Shown here: piece after piece, positions 1-10,502 of the stretch
Numbering within the stretch: the first letter of the stretch is position 1
Layout of the letters: every line of letters starts with the position of its first letter
Source of the DNA: Doryteuthis pealeii
Taxonomy: Eukaryota > Mollusca > Cephalopoda > Myopsida > Loliginidae
Assembly (NCBI GenBank): GCA_023376005.1
Contig: CM042157.1
Coordinates: forward strand, 54,799,581-54,863,580
Direction of reading: 5' to 3'
Length of the DNA stretch: 64,000 bases
Notes under the pieces: model-generated
What the model was told of the DNA's origin: nothing
Seen by the model: only the letters and a program-made list of their open reading frames with translations
The model's database searches: none
Made by a program: the position numbers and the translations under genes

Positions 1-842
1 TATTTCTTCCCTGGTTTCTGATTGGTTGGTTGTTTCGATCGAAGAGTTCCGGATTTCCGTCATCTGTGACATCACCACTCACTGAAGAAATTGGAGATGT
101 TTTCACGTCGCTTCACAAAACTCGGTTCAGATCGAGCCGCTAAAATTCTACCCAAAAGTCTGAAAAAAAAAAGACAAAAAATCGTTTAAATATCAGTAAA
201 AACATTAAAAGAAATATCTGTGTCAATGTACGTTTTGTGACGTCGGTAAAAGAGCGCTCCGAAATTAATACCTCATATATTTCAACTTAAACTACTAAAA
301 AAAAAATTATGCTGCGAGGGTAACGTGACTGTTGTAGCGAATCATATGTAACAAACTCGTAACAAATGTAGCTCAATATTGTAGTTGAGGACTTTTCCGG
401 GTATTGTGGTAAAAAGATTAACGCTACAAGGTATTATAAATAAAACATGCAAACAGCAAAACAAACAACAGGATTTCGAGTTGAAATAGATATTGTCTTT
501 TTATATATTATTTTATAATGAGTCCTGGCTTGAATCGCATTGACAATCTAAGGCAAAAATTGAAAGTTCGAATAAATCGTTGGTCACGAAAAAAACTCTT
601 CAGGAATTAGAACATGTAACCATTAAAGAATGGGAAAAAAAAAGTGTTAAAATCTCAAAGATTTTAGAAAATGATTGCAGCAAGTTATAAAGATGAGAAC
701 CCATGATGAAATTAATATTGCAAAGATTATTCAATGTTTTTCAATTTTGTATACTGTACGAATAATTTTGTCCTTCGCAAAATTGAGTTTTATATTCCAT
801 TTTTGTACTTAATAACATATAAAAATTCTGGCATCATACGGG
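1..842. other. AT-rich stretch, nothing recognised
   Basis: No long open frame, no SINE boxes and no microsatellite beyond short A runs. A CRE-like TGACGTCG lies near 239-246 but no TATA box follows at a usual distance. I cannot tell intron, intergenic DNA or an old transposon apart here. Confidence 0.5.
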
Positions 843-1009
843 TAAGAAATAAATCAAAATATTCAATATTCATGGGTGTACGAATAATTTCGTCGTTGAT
901 TTTATATGTATAAACTAAAGCAATTTAAATTTCAGCTTCTTAGGTTAGGTTGGTTCCATAACTATTAGTCTCACTATGTTTCCATTTTATTGAAAACAGG
1001 AAATGAGTT
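843..1009. repeat. Direct repeat D1, copy 1
   Basis: About 165 bp nearly identical to 2680-2842 in the same orientation. It starts at TAAGAAATAAATCAAAATAT and ends at GGAAATGAGTT. The match resumes at 1398, so copy 1 has about 390 extra bases (1010-1397) that copy 2 lacks. Confidence 0.9.
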
Positions 1010-1397
1010 ACTACACACTTTCTAGAGCTCCAGAACCACTGCAAAGACGGTATAGCGCCAGGAGGCGGTTTATAACAAATGATTTCCTAAAACACCATAT
1101 GAGATTTTTTTAATTTAATCCAGGAACCATCAGCTACCCACCTCGCATGGTCGGATAGCGAATACAGTAGGAAAGGTGCGCACAGTTAATATGAGAAATA
1201 AATCTATTCTGCGCTCCGTCATAATTTCTCTCACACCATCTAGAAAGCAGCACAAACCCCGTTGGAAAACAGTGTATTAAACGATTAAGTTAAAATCTCT
1301 TATTCAATTTAATGATAACATAGACAGCATCGCCATTAAATACGCCCTTAACGATTAAAAAAAGTAACCCTTTTTTTCTAAATCCAAGATACCAGGA
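1010..1397. other. Segment present only in D1 copy 1
   Basis: This ~390-bp block separates two parts that are adjacent in the second copy (join near 2842). It is either an insertion into copy 1 or a deletion from copy 2. No coding potential and no clear inverted ends were seen. Confidence 0.6.
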
Positions 1398-1615
1398 CTT
1401 TATTGTTTGTATATTTAGGGGCATACTTCTTTAATGACAAAACTGTCCTTGTAGAAGAACAATAGTGGTACTCTTTAATCCATAGCTGAGGGATGAGTAG
1501 GTTCATACCTTTTCAAGGGCATTAGTCCAAAGGTGGATGTAATAGGGAGACTGGAGTTCGAACTCGCTTGCTACGATGCCGCAGTCCAGTGCGTTAGCCG
1601 CTACGCCACGCATAT
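1398..1615 (-). repeat. tRNA-derived SINE (family S3) in direct repeat
   Basis: On the minus strand the element starts near 1615 with GCGTGGCGTAGCGGCTAACG, which resembles a tRNA 5' half with an A box, followed by a B-box-like GAGTTCGAACTCC. The body runs to about 1450. The same sequence is at 2841-3000, and related copies are at 55473-55635 and 59662-59820. Confidence 0.7.
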
Positions 1616-1639
1616 ATATGGGTAATACTAGGTATTTAT

Positions 1640-1745
1640 GGGTATATACCCAACCCGTTCGCCACGGGTAGGATGTGACACAAAGTCACAAGTATGGGGC
1701 ATCCAGCAAGAATAGAAATCGCTATTCAGTTGTAATGGATCTGTG
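1640..1745 (-). repeat. SINE fragment (family S4)
   Basis: On the minus strand this reads GATCCATTACAACTGAATAG and then a diverged GTTCGATCC-like B box, ending in a tail with ACCCGT and GGGTTGGGTA. The best-preserved relatives are at 39325-39535. Confidence 0.55.
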
Positions 1746-2239
1746 ATTTTATAGATGACACTGTTCATGGTGAATTATAGTATATAATTATTAATAGAGA
1801 ACAAAATTATGTAAATTTTTTAAAAAAGTACTAAAAAGCAACTTTTACACCTTAGAACCCTGAGACCAGTATGTCTTCCTAGGCTCTTGACTGAAAAATT
1901 GATGAAAATATAAAATGGTGTACTCTGTTATACAGTAGGTTGCTTGGCTCTATTTTTACTAGGCAATAACGATGTAAAAATAGGTATTCCCCGGTCAGAA
2001 TTAAGGCCACTCGGATATATGTACTCCTAGGTAACGACACAAAAGAGGCCGCTTGGGTTCTGTGGCTTTAAAATTATAATAAAAAAGATTCGGATATGAC
2101 TTACCCTTTCTTTTGTAGAGCTCTCTTCACCATTCCTTGTAGTGCATATGGTATTCTTAAATCTACAAAGAGAAGAGAAGAAGAAAAACAAATAAATAAT
2201 ATGATAAAATAAAATGAAATTATTTATATTATTTTCTAA

Positions 2240-2402
2240 ATATAGGGACTATCACTCCGGGTTAGAGTGGACCTAAGAGTAATGGCAATAAAGGGATCTC
2301 CATATTTTACAGAGTTCCAGATTTGGAACCGCTTTACTATAGGCGGTTTAACGTCATACTCAGATACTAAAAGGGTTGAAGGGTCGCCATAAGAGCAATA
2401 TG

Positions 2403-2495
<93 letters not shown>

Positions 2496-2670
2496 CGTGT
2501 GTGTGTGTGTGTGTGTGTGTGTGTTAGGCCTTGACTTGACTAACCGATTGATCAGAGAGGCCTCTCCGACCGCCAATCTAGTCCAAGTAAGGGTCAAGGT
2601 GGGATGTTGTTTATCATGGACTGCTCAGCCACCAGGTCAACAGGTGGTCTCATTTAGGGGTCTTACGGGA
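2240..2670 (+). repeat. Family H repeat, long variant, split by compound microsatellite
   Basis: 2240-2400 has the family H body (ACTCCGGGTTAGAGTGGACC, then GTAATGGCAATAAAGG). 2525-2670 holds a second module that recurs on the minus strand at 56700-56935, also next to a family H body and in the same relative order. The two parts are separated here by (CA)n(TA)n(TG)n, absent from the other copy. Confidence 0.7.
2404..2524. repeat. Compound microsatellite (CA)n(TA)n(TG)n
   Basis: About 47 bp of CA, 40 bp of TA and 32 bp of TG in series. The array is close to self-complementary from end to end, so either strand can form a long hairpin. Confidence 0.95.
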
Positions 2671-2679
2671 ATTAAATTC

Positions 2680-3000
2680 TAAGAAATGAATCAAAATATT
2701 CAATATTCATGGGTGTACGAATAATTTCGTCGTTGACTTTATATGTATAAACTAAAGCAATTTAAATTTCAGCTTCTTAGGTTGGTTCCATAACTATTAG
2801 TCTCACTATGTTTTCCATTTTATTGAAAACAGGAAATGAGTTTATTGTTTCTATATAGGTATTCCTTGGTCGGAATGAAGAGGTACTCTTTAATCCATAG
2901 CTGAGGGATGAGTAGGTTCATACATTTCCGAGTACATTAGTCCAAAGGTGGGTGTAATAGGGCGACTAGAGTTTGAACGCGCTTTCTATGATGCCGCATA
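2680..3000. repeat. Direct repeat D1 copy 2 with S3 SINE
   Basis: 2680-2842 matches 843-1009, and 2841-3000 matches 1398-1580, including the minus-strand S3 SINE. The internal ~390 bp of copy 1 are missing. Confidence 0.88.
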
Positions 3001-3285
3001 GAGGTTCAGTGGGCGTATTCTACAGTCCCAGTCGACAGGGAGTCCGACGGGGTATTATGGGGAGGCAGTCATAATACCGAATGTCACTTGCTACTTTTAG
3101 GGGGGGGGCGACCCTTCGATGAAACGATTATTTCTGTGCAATGATGTTTAGTTGAATCAGCAAGCGATATTCGGTATTAAGAACCAAACTCAGGATTATG
3201 TGGTTATTAAGTTGGCCTTTAAGGTACGCAAATTTCAACTTGTAAAACAAAAGGTAACATATTTGGGAGGCTATAGTAGGAATCA
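3001..3285. other. No feature recognised
   Basis: Unique-looking sequence with a short poly-G run near 3100-3108. No open frame or repeat family was recognised. Confidence 0.4.

Positions 3286-3287
<2 letters not shown>

Positions 3288-3371
<84 letters not shown>
3288..3371. repeat. (TA)n(GA)n microsatellite
   Basis: About 42 bp of TA followed directly by about 41 bp of GA. Confidence 0.95.
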
Positions 3372-3375
<4 letters not shown>

Positions 3376-3607
3376 AAGAGAATCGGAAGAAGAAATTGTC
3401 AGGCTATATTCGACACCTGCGTCTTCGTATATCTCATTATGTTTTGTATTATTAAAAAGTCATAAATCAAGAATAAGAATAGAATGGCGAGACTAGTGCC
3501 TCACCACTAATATGAAATATGCCGACGTCAACTTATAGAATTGGAAAATAGTGTGTGCAATTAAACAACGAAGCACAAAAGCCAGGAGAATGTCTTCACA
3601 CATATAG

Positions 3608-3885
3608 TTAGCATAACGGTTATCGTCTTAGGAAATGAAATCATTGATCTTAGTTCAAATACTGGACGAGGCTGATTGCGTTTTTTCTATTCGCGTTAAT
3701 GCCTTTGCAAAAGACACGAATCCATCTGCTATCCCCCGCTCCCAGCTATGAGTACATAGTAGAGCAGATATAGCAACCAGTCTAGGAGAAGGAAAACTCT
3801 GAATTCAAACCTGTTGTACTCTGCTTAAAAATTGACCTTGTGTCACATCCCGCTCGTGGAGGAGGGGTCGGGTAAATACATACGC
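3608..3885 (+). repeat. tRNA-derived SINE (family S1)
   Basis: Starts with an A-box-like segment (AACGGTTATCGTC), then a B-box-like AGTTCAAATACTGG, a core with AGGAGAAGGAAAACTCTGAA, and the 3' tail GTGTCACATCCCGCTCGTG. It ends near GGGTAAATAC and is followed by a (TCTA)n tract. The same order of parts recurs at least a dozen times in the window. RNA polymerase III transcription is inferred from the boxes only. Confidence 0.8.
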
Positions 3886-3889
3886 ACAC

Positions 3890-3965
3890 ATCTATCTATC
3901 TACTATTACATATCTATCTATCTTTTCATCCCCATCTATCTATCTATCTATCTATCTATCTATGT
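3890..3965. repeat. (TCTA)n microsatellite
   Basis: Interrupted ATCT/TCTA array at the 3' end of the S1 SINE, probably grown from its simple-sequence tail. Confidence 0.9.
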
Positions 3966-4467
3966 ACTCATAGACATATATTTATCTATTTGAGCTCAGA
4001 AATGTATTTTCCTACTGAAGTGTAATTTTTCTTTGATTTGTAATTATTTATTCATTTATTTATTTCTATCAGAGTTTCGTGTTCGAGCTCCAGTAAAAAA
4101 CAGATTTTTTTTCTGTGCACAGCAAACAGATTCTCTCCGCTTACAATATTGACACAACACAATCTTCTTAACCCCATTTCTCAACATTTGTTTTTTTGTT
4201 TCGTAAAATCTTTCCTTACTTTCAGTAGACGTTCTTACTATATTTCTTTTTTGAGCATATAGACGACAATAAGAAGGTAGTGGAGTACATCGGTCAGAAC
4301 GTTGTGATTGAAGTAAAAATGAAACTACCATCCTTAATACTTTATACAATAATCTTAAATCTCATTTCCGCATTCTCGAAAAGAAAAGTCAAATTTAGTC
4401 AGTTAACCAAAACTGTTATTGAACCCTGCTTTGCCAGCAATGGTCAAAAGTAATACATATCAGAAAC

Positions 4468-4469
<2 letters not shown>

Positions 4470-4548
<79 letters not shown>
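4470..4548. repeat. (GA)n microsatellite
   Basis: About 78 bp of uninterrupted GA. Confidence 0.97.
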
Positions 4549-4552
<4 letters not shown>

Positions 4553-4890
4553 CTTAAATCTTTATAATCCTGAATCACAGCTTTTCGAGTTTGTCTTTGG
4601 TCAATTGTTTGGGAGAGTGTTGACGACATGGGAAGAAAAAAAAAAGGTCGCCAACGCCATTTCGGAAATCTATTACATGTTTTTCCCGCCTTTTTTCAGA
4701 TCAATCTAATCGAATTCTGCAAAATGTCCGGAAAAAAAATTAGAAAAAAAAAACAAAGACCGAAAAAGGCTTGAATCTAATCCATCTCTACTTCAAAAGG
4801 AATCGCCATTTTGTTTCTGGGAAATTCTCTTCGGGCACATATCGATGGCGTTTATAATGATACAAGAAATTCCGATTTGTTTTATGTCGA
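4549..4890. other. No feature recognised
   Basis: AT-rich with several A runs; the open frames through it are shadows of the flanking GA and CT arrays. Confidence 0.4.
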
Positions 4891-4892
4891 CA

Positions 4893-4898
4893 ATTTCT

Positions 4899-4934
<36 letters not shown>

Positions 4935-4962
4935 CTTCTTTCTCTTTCCCTTTCTTTTTCTT
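4893..4962. repeat. (CT)n pyrimidine tract
   Basis: Imperfect CT array passing into CTTT-type sequence. Confidence 0.9.
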
Positions 4963-5029
4963 TTAACTTCGAGTGCTTTTTCACCATCTTGTTTTTGTTT
5001 TTCATTATCTATTTCCTTTCTTTACTTTC

Positions 5030-5150
5030 ATGGACTTTCTTTCTTTCTTTCTTTCTTTCTTTCAGGAACTTATAATTCTTTCTTTCCTTCTTTCTTTCAT
5101 GAACTTATAATTCTTTCTTTCTTTCCTTCTTTCTTTCATGAACTTATAAT

Positions 5151-5188
<38 letters not shown>

Positions 5189-5390
5189 CAGAAAGAATTA
5201 TAAGAAAGAAGGAAAGAAAGAAAGAAATTCTTTCTTTCCTTCTTTCTTATAATTCTTTCTTTCTTTCTTTCTTACTTCTTTCTTTATTTATTTCCTTCTT
5301 TCTTTCAAGAACTTATAATCTTTCTTTCTTTCTTTCTTTCAAGAATTTATATTCTTTCTTTCTTTCTTTTTTCTTTCTTTCAGAAACTAA
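5030..5390. repeat. (TTTC)n array with a repeated AACTTATAATT spacer
   Basis: TTTC runs are broken several times by almost the same spacer, AGGAACTTATAATTC or ATGAACTTATAATTC, so a higher-order unit of about 50 bp has been amplified. At 5191-5222 the array switches to the purine strand and folds onto 5228-5259. Confidence 0.9.
5191..5259. repeat. Perfect 32-bp inverted repeat in the TTTC array
   Basis: Arms 5191-5222 and 5228-5259 are exact reverse complements with a 5-nt loop (AGAAA). Each arm includes the spacer core AATTATAAG, so a piece of the array was copied in inverse orientation. Confidence 0.93.
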
Positions 5391-5447
5391 TAATTATCTT
5401 CCGAGATTATGCTAATCATTTTGACTTCCCATAAAAAGTAAAAATAA

Positions 5448-5697
5448 AGTTGGTAGAGTGGCCTATTGGGAGTATCAGCCAGACAGCAAGGAAGTCTATC
5501 CCTTTTTCTCTAGCGCTAGACCAGAGAGATTGTTTTTTGTGTCTGAGGTTGAGCGCTACACCTACCATCAGATCCCCGCTTTACCGCACAGATCCAAGTT
5601 GTGCTACTCATGCGCTGAGTTGGCGAGGGCCGGTACCGAACCCGGAATCTTGTGGTTCTTAAGCAGATTCTCTACCGACTGAGCTAAACCGGCTCTT
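5448..5697 (-). repeat. tRNA-Lys-like SINE (family S2)
   Basis: On the minus strand the element begins near 5695 with AGCCGGTTTAGCTCAGTCGG, which is tRNA-like with an A box, then the B box GGGTTCGGTACC, then a SINE body ending near 5448. It is not a tRNA gene: the acceptor stem does not close and a SINE body follows. Other copies: 15045, 16797, 19712, 25203, 59880. Confidence 0.8.
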
Positions 5698-5839
5698 GTG
5701 TTTACATGAATTCATCTACGCACTAGTTGTCATGTGTCTCTGTAATTGTCACCAGTGTCAGTAAAGAAGATAGACCTAGGATAATGCAAAAATACACAGG
5801 AAAAATATGGGTATCACACTAAATTATATCCGGTGGTGC

Positions 5840-6064
5840 GACACTAGTTCTGAAATTCTGGGGAGTATGGTGTCAATCCTTTCAGCCATTACTCCCATAT
5901 CCAATCTGACTCAGAGTGGTAGTACCTCTTAGGTTCCTATTTATAGGTGAAATAGATATGCTTAAAACTTATTGGTATCGGATAGGAATACTTGAAACAA
6001 TATAACTGTGTGCAAATTATTTGTATTAAGAATACTCGTTTGAAGTTATAATTGTATACTAAGG

Positions 6065-6112
<48 letters not shown>

Positions 6113-6440
6113 AACCATATAATTGCTTGCAAATTATTGGTGTTAAATACGTATACTTGAAACCATATAAGTTACCGAAACTGTGTTATCACTCCTAGTT
6201 GGCGGCTGATGAGGGCAGGGTATCACACGTGCTATCACACGTTGTATGATAAAAATCCAATTATTGGTATTAGATAGGAATATTTTGTATCATATAACTA
6301 TATGCAAACAGTTGATTAAAGACAAGTGGAATGGAACATAAAAATATAGTTATGATTATAATCAAACATTTCCAAATGATTTCAATTTCGGAATTAGATA
6401 ACCCATAAGGAGTTGACATGCCGTTAAACTCATAAGCTAA
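5840..6440 (-). repeat. Family H repeat with internal tandem modules
   Basis: Read on the minus strand: a head (GGCATGTCAACTCC, near 6415), then several diverged modules of about 50-60 bp containing GTTATATG and TTCCTATCTAAT, then the body with CACTCTGAGTCAGATTGG (complement near 5912) and the end near 5840. A (TTA)n array at 6064-6112 sits between modules. Confidence 0.7.
6064..6112. repeat. (ATT)n microsatellite
   Basis: About 16 trinucleotide units inside a family H copy. Confidence 0.95.
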
Positions 6441-6509
6441 ACTAAACCATCGATAAAACAATATTGTCAGTGCCGATATTTCAAATAGTCTTTTTAAATA
6501 ATAGTTAAA

Positions 6510-6960
6510 TAATAGGGCTATCCTGGGCGAGGTCTCGATTCTGGAGATGTGGGTTGTATTTATGCATCCACCCATTGCCATTACTCCCAGGCCCACTCTG
6601 GCCCAGAGTGGTAGTACCTGTTAGGATCCCATCTATGGCTCAAATAGATCTGTTTGAAAATTATTTGTATTCGATAGGAATATTTGATGTCATATAACTG
6701 TAAATCATAGTTATATGAAACCATAATTGTATACAAAAGACTTTCATTATTAGTTACTTAAAACTATATAATTGCTGGTAAATTGTTGATACTGAATAGG
6801 AATATTTTATATCATAAAACAAATAATTGTAGACAAATAAAAAATAGTGAAATTAAACGAATGCAATGGAATATTGAAAATATAATTATTTTTATAAACA
6901 TTTAAGAATTGACCAAATTTCAGAGTTGATATGCTGTTAAACGAATAAACCAAACAAAAG
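6510..6960 (-). repeat. Family H repeat, second copy in tandem
   Basis: Same orientation and order as 5840-6440: body at 6535-6660 (complement of CCACTCTGGGCCAGAGTGGG), modules to about 6850, head near 6920-6955. The two copies lie about 70 bp apart. Confidence 0.7.
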
Positions 6961-7054
6961 TACGGTAGGCAAAGGTGTGTTAATTCGTTAAATGTGTAAA
7001 TCTATGTTTTTAAAGACGATTCAATCATCATTAAGGCGTGCTGAAAGCACATAT

Positions 7055-7057
<3 letters not shown>

Positions 7058-7139
<82 letters not shown>
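7058..7139. repeat. (CT)n(CA)n at left edge of tandem duplication
   Basis: About 60 bp of CT followed by about 22 bp of CA. The same compound array, longer, separates the two duplicated copies at 10351-10474. Confidence 0.95.
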
Positions 7140-7167
7140 ATCTTTCCCTATTGGTTATCGCTTTTGG

Positions 7168-7660
7168 TAGGTCCTGTAGACTATATCCAGTGTCCATACA
7201 GAACTCGTGTGTCCATGTGTAGAAGTCCACAGAAAATGTCACTTATGAGCTCGTCCCTGCATCTCCAACAGTTTCCAGCATGTCTCGTCGTTGGTCTTAG
7301 GTGGCTTGGAAGATTGGAAATAAGTGGCCGTACTGCTGCTGTTTTGTAGGGTGCTGCTTCCAGGATGTATTCAAAACAGCATACAGCATTCTTGTGTAGT
7401 TCTCATTTTTTTCCAATCGTTAAAGTTCAAGTGGAACAGCCATACAATAGTAGTGTCACGGCTACATTTTGGAAGAATTCCCACTTTATTTCATCTGAGA
7501 TTAGATTTCCATATAATCGATAACTAATCGATAGCAGTTCGTGCCTTTCCTATGCGCATGTTGACATTGCTTTCGATAGATGAGATATTGCTACCGAGGT
7601 ATGTGAAATGGTCTACAGAGGTTCAGATGCTTCTGCTTTAATGTGGGGAAGTTGCCATGA
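7168..7660 (-). pseudogene. LINE reverse transcriptase C-terminal relic, copy A
   Basis: The sequence tracks the minus-strand LINE at 21425-21890: GGTGCTGCTTCCA, TGGAACAGCCATACA and GATGAGATATTGCTACC correspond to matching stretches there. In the LINE these code for the region after the reverse transcriptase active site. The frame here is broken many times. The element is truncated at the (CA)n array. Confidence 0.8.
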
Positions 7661-7983
7661 GAGGGTAAATGGATGAGTAAAAATGTGGAAATTTTGTTGT
7701 CTCGACACATCTATTGAATTTTTTCTCTCACTAATGTTAGAAACCATAGAAAATTAATTATTATTGTCAAAAACTATTTATTACGTTGTCCCCCACTCAA
7801 ATTCTGTCACATGATTTATGACGCAGAGAGCATAATAAATACTAGGGTGACATTTTGGTAATATGAGGCACAATTCGGCAGCTTCAGTTGCTTTTGCAAG
7901 AATAAAAAAATCCTAGTGTCTTCAGTTTAGAAGAACATTTTTTTTTAAATCAGAAATTGTGAAAGATTTATTTATTCATAAGC

Positions 7984-8255
7984 AATATCCAACCGGTCTG
8001 TCACGAGTAGGAGGCGACTCATGATCAATTTTTAAACGGTTTAAAATAATTTTACCTACTCCTAAACTGATTGTCGTACCATAGCTAAAGAGTCGCAACC
8101 ATTTACTCACAACTGAAATAAGAATAAATGGATTTCTTCATTTCCTTAAAACATTAGCCAAGTGAAACGGAAATAGTTTCGTCCAAAATTTGAACTTGAG
8201 ACGCCATATCCGTTTCCAAAATCTCAGAGAAGTAATAGTTATAAAGGCGTAAATA
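7984..8255 (-). repeat. S1 SINE, copy A
   Basis: On the minus strand the B-box area (TCAAATTTTGGACGAAAC) is near 8185 and the tail (TCCTACTCGTGACAGACCGG) ends near 7990. Duplicated at 11276-11545. Confidence 0.7.
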
Positions 8256-8349
8256 TTTTTGTAGTCACCGACGACTGCTATATCGACTTGCGAGGGAAAA
8301 CACTAGTTTTAACGTTAGGACCTTTGTTACTTTATTATATGTAAAGCCA

Positions 8350-8562
8350 GTTTGATTTCAGAATTTCTCGTCTTCTACACTGGTTGCTTAACCTAAGCTA
8401 AATAACCCGCTCTGTCTTACTAATTACTGGAGGGAGAAGGAATGGATGTGTGCTTTTCTCAAAGGTGTTAACGTGAAGTGAAACCCAAACAGCATCGTCT
8501 AGAATTTTAAATCTTGTCACCGATTCAATTTCATACGACCATAACCTTTACACAAGGACTAA
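8350..8562 (-). repeat. S1 SINE, second in copy A
   Basis: Minus strand: A-box-like GTAAAGGTTATGGTCG, diverged B box, GTTTGGGTTTCACTTCACG and a truncated 3' part. Duplicated at 11655-11862. Confidence 0.7.
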
Positions 8563-9121
8563 TAAATAAAACTTCTTTTTTTTATTTCTAGACTCAAACA
8601 CCAACTGTCAGTTTCTATGAGAAATACATAATAAGTACGGTGGCATTTTAATCCACGCATCGAGCTCAAATGAACAACAATAAAATCGAAAATATATGCA
8701 ATGAAAACCACTAAGACACGGACCTTTTATTGCCTTCTATCAATTTTTCGATAATTCAAGGTGGATCATCAATCGTAGCTTTTTTCATATCAAAATTAAT
8801 AGTTACAACTGCGTCATATTTTCTTCTAATAGATATTTCTTTTAGTTTTATCATTTTCTCTAACGCATCTCCCATAAGCAATTTTGTTGATGATTGGCGA
8901 CATCTTCTTATTCGATAAGCATATCTTGCTGGAAGACTGGCGACTTACATATAATTCATTTTGCTTAATTACCTTTAATTAGTTTTTATTTAAAACCAGA
9001 CAGAATGCTATGGTTTCCCATTAGTTTCAAGACTAAATCCGCACCAGTTTTATTAGACCCAAACATTAGTATAACACAAAGCTAGATCAATAAATGGGGG
9101 GGGGGATTACATTAGGATTAA
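8563..9121. other. No feature recognised (copy A)
   Basis: AT-rich sequence within the duplicated unit; open frames are not shared in frame with copy B and look random. A poly-G run near 9097-9105 differs in length from copy B. Confidence 0.4.
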
Positions 9122-9388
9122 TTAATTGATTGATTTTAATGATATGTCAACACATCTAGAATTATCTTATGTTATTCATTACGGGATCATATTTACATTT
9201 TCGAGTAGTTTTTTTTTGCATACAATTCTATGGAATACGAATAATTTTCAAACATATATGGGTCTCTAACACATACAACCACCCTGATCAGAGTGGACTT
9301 GGGATTAATGGCAATAAAAGGGTACTCAACACTTCACAGATCTCCAGAATTGGAGCCTCATCATCAGATGGCGTTTAGTGGGCTTTGC

Positions 9389-9785
9389 CATTGTTACATA
9401 ATCCGTGGGTGGCCTACGAATTATGTACTGTAGTATAGTAAAATTTAGATAACGATATTCGTAAATGGAAACTTACCATTGAATCATATCTTGACCGTTA
9501 AAGAAGTGATTGACAGCAGTTCACAGACCTACTCGGTGGTTTCTCATTGGCTAAACGCAAATCATGGGAAGGGAACTGTGTTAGAGTGGGCGAAATTTGA
9601 CGGTTCGTCTATGGGAACAGACGCAATGGTCGCCTGTCCCAAAGTAAGCCATCTTCTCACCGCATCTTTATTAAACCCGAAAGCCCAAATAGTAACCTAT
9701 TTGGGCTTTCGGGTTTAATAAAGACGTCTAAGAAAAAAGAAAGTCTTGTGTTCATCATTAAAAACAAAGACAATAAGCAAGACAC
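9389..9785. mobile_element. ~390-bp element ending in a long hairpin, copy A
   Basis: Lies inside a family H copy. The same sequence recurs at 42166-42486, away from the tandem duplication, so it is a dispersed element. It opens with a small hairpin (CATAATCCG...CGAATTATG), has two related CAGACG/CGTCTG segments near 9620-9640, and closes with a 28-bp perfect hairpin. The 79-residue open frame through it is not kept in the other copies. Class unknown. Confidence 0.7.
9665..9724. repeat. 28-bp perfect hairpin
   Basis: Arms 9665-9692 and 9697-9724 are exact reverse complements; the loop is TAAC. The core reads AAACCCGAAAGCCC. Copy B (12964-13023) has the same hairpin with mismatches near the loop. 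A factor-independent terminator reading would not fit a eukaryotic element; a fold-back end is more likely. Confidence 0.95.
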
Positions 9786-9905
9786 CCGTTTTGTGGAGTG
9801 GTCTTACTCCTCTGCAAGGGATGCCGTCTGTGTATTCTAAGCCGCATCGACAAATCGAAAAGTTATATGACTGTGTTTTCAGTTAGATTTTGAGAGTTGG
9901 ATTCG

Positions 9906-10477
<572 letters not shown>

Positions 10478-10502
10478 TTTCCCTATTGGTTATCGCTTTT
10501 GG

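Larger units (their letters stand above)
9122..9905 (+). repeat. Family H copy interrupted by hairpin element, copy A
   Basis: Head with GATTGATTTTAATGATATGT at 9127 and body with CCTGATCAGAGTGGACTTGG run to about 9388. The family H 3' end (TTTTGTGGAGTGGTCTTACT, then TGTATTCTAAGCC) resumes at about 9786. The 390 bp between belong to another element. Confidence 0.8.

Noticed and set aside
3895..3965. Regular short repeats as a CRISPR array
   Set aside because: Simple TCTA microsatellite; no spacers, and the DNA is eukaryotic.
5630..5697. tRNA-Lys gene on the minus strand
   Set aside because: A and B boxes are good but the acceptor stem does not pair and a SINE body follows; treated as SINE head.
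6203..6240. CTGATGA near a family H module
   Set aside because: No GAAA at a suitable distance and no stem II.
9479..9718. 79-residue conserved small protein (also at 12778)
   Set aside because: Conserved only because of the recent tandem duplication; the third, older copy of the element at 42 kb does not keep the frame.
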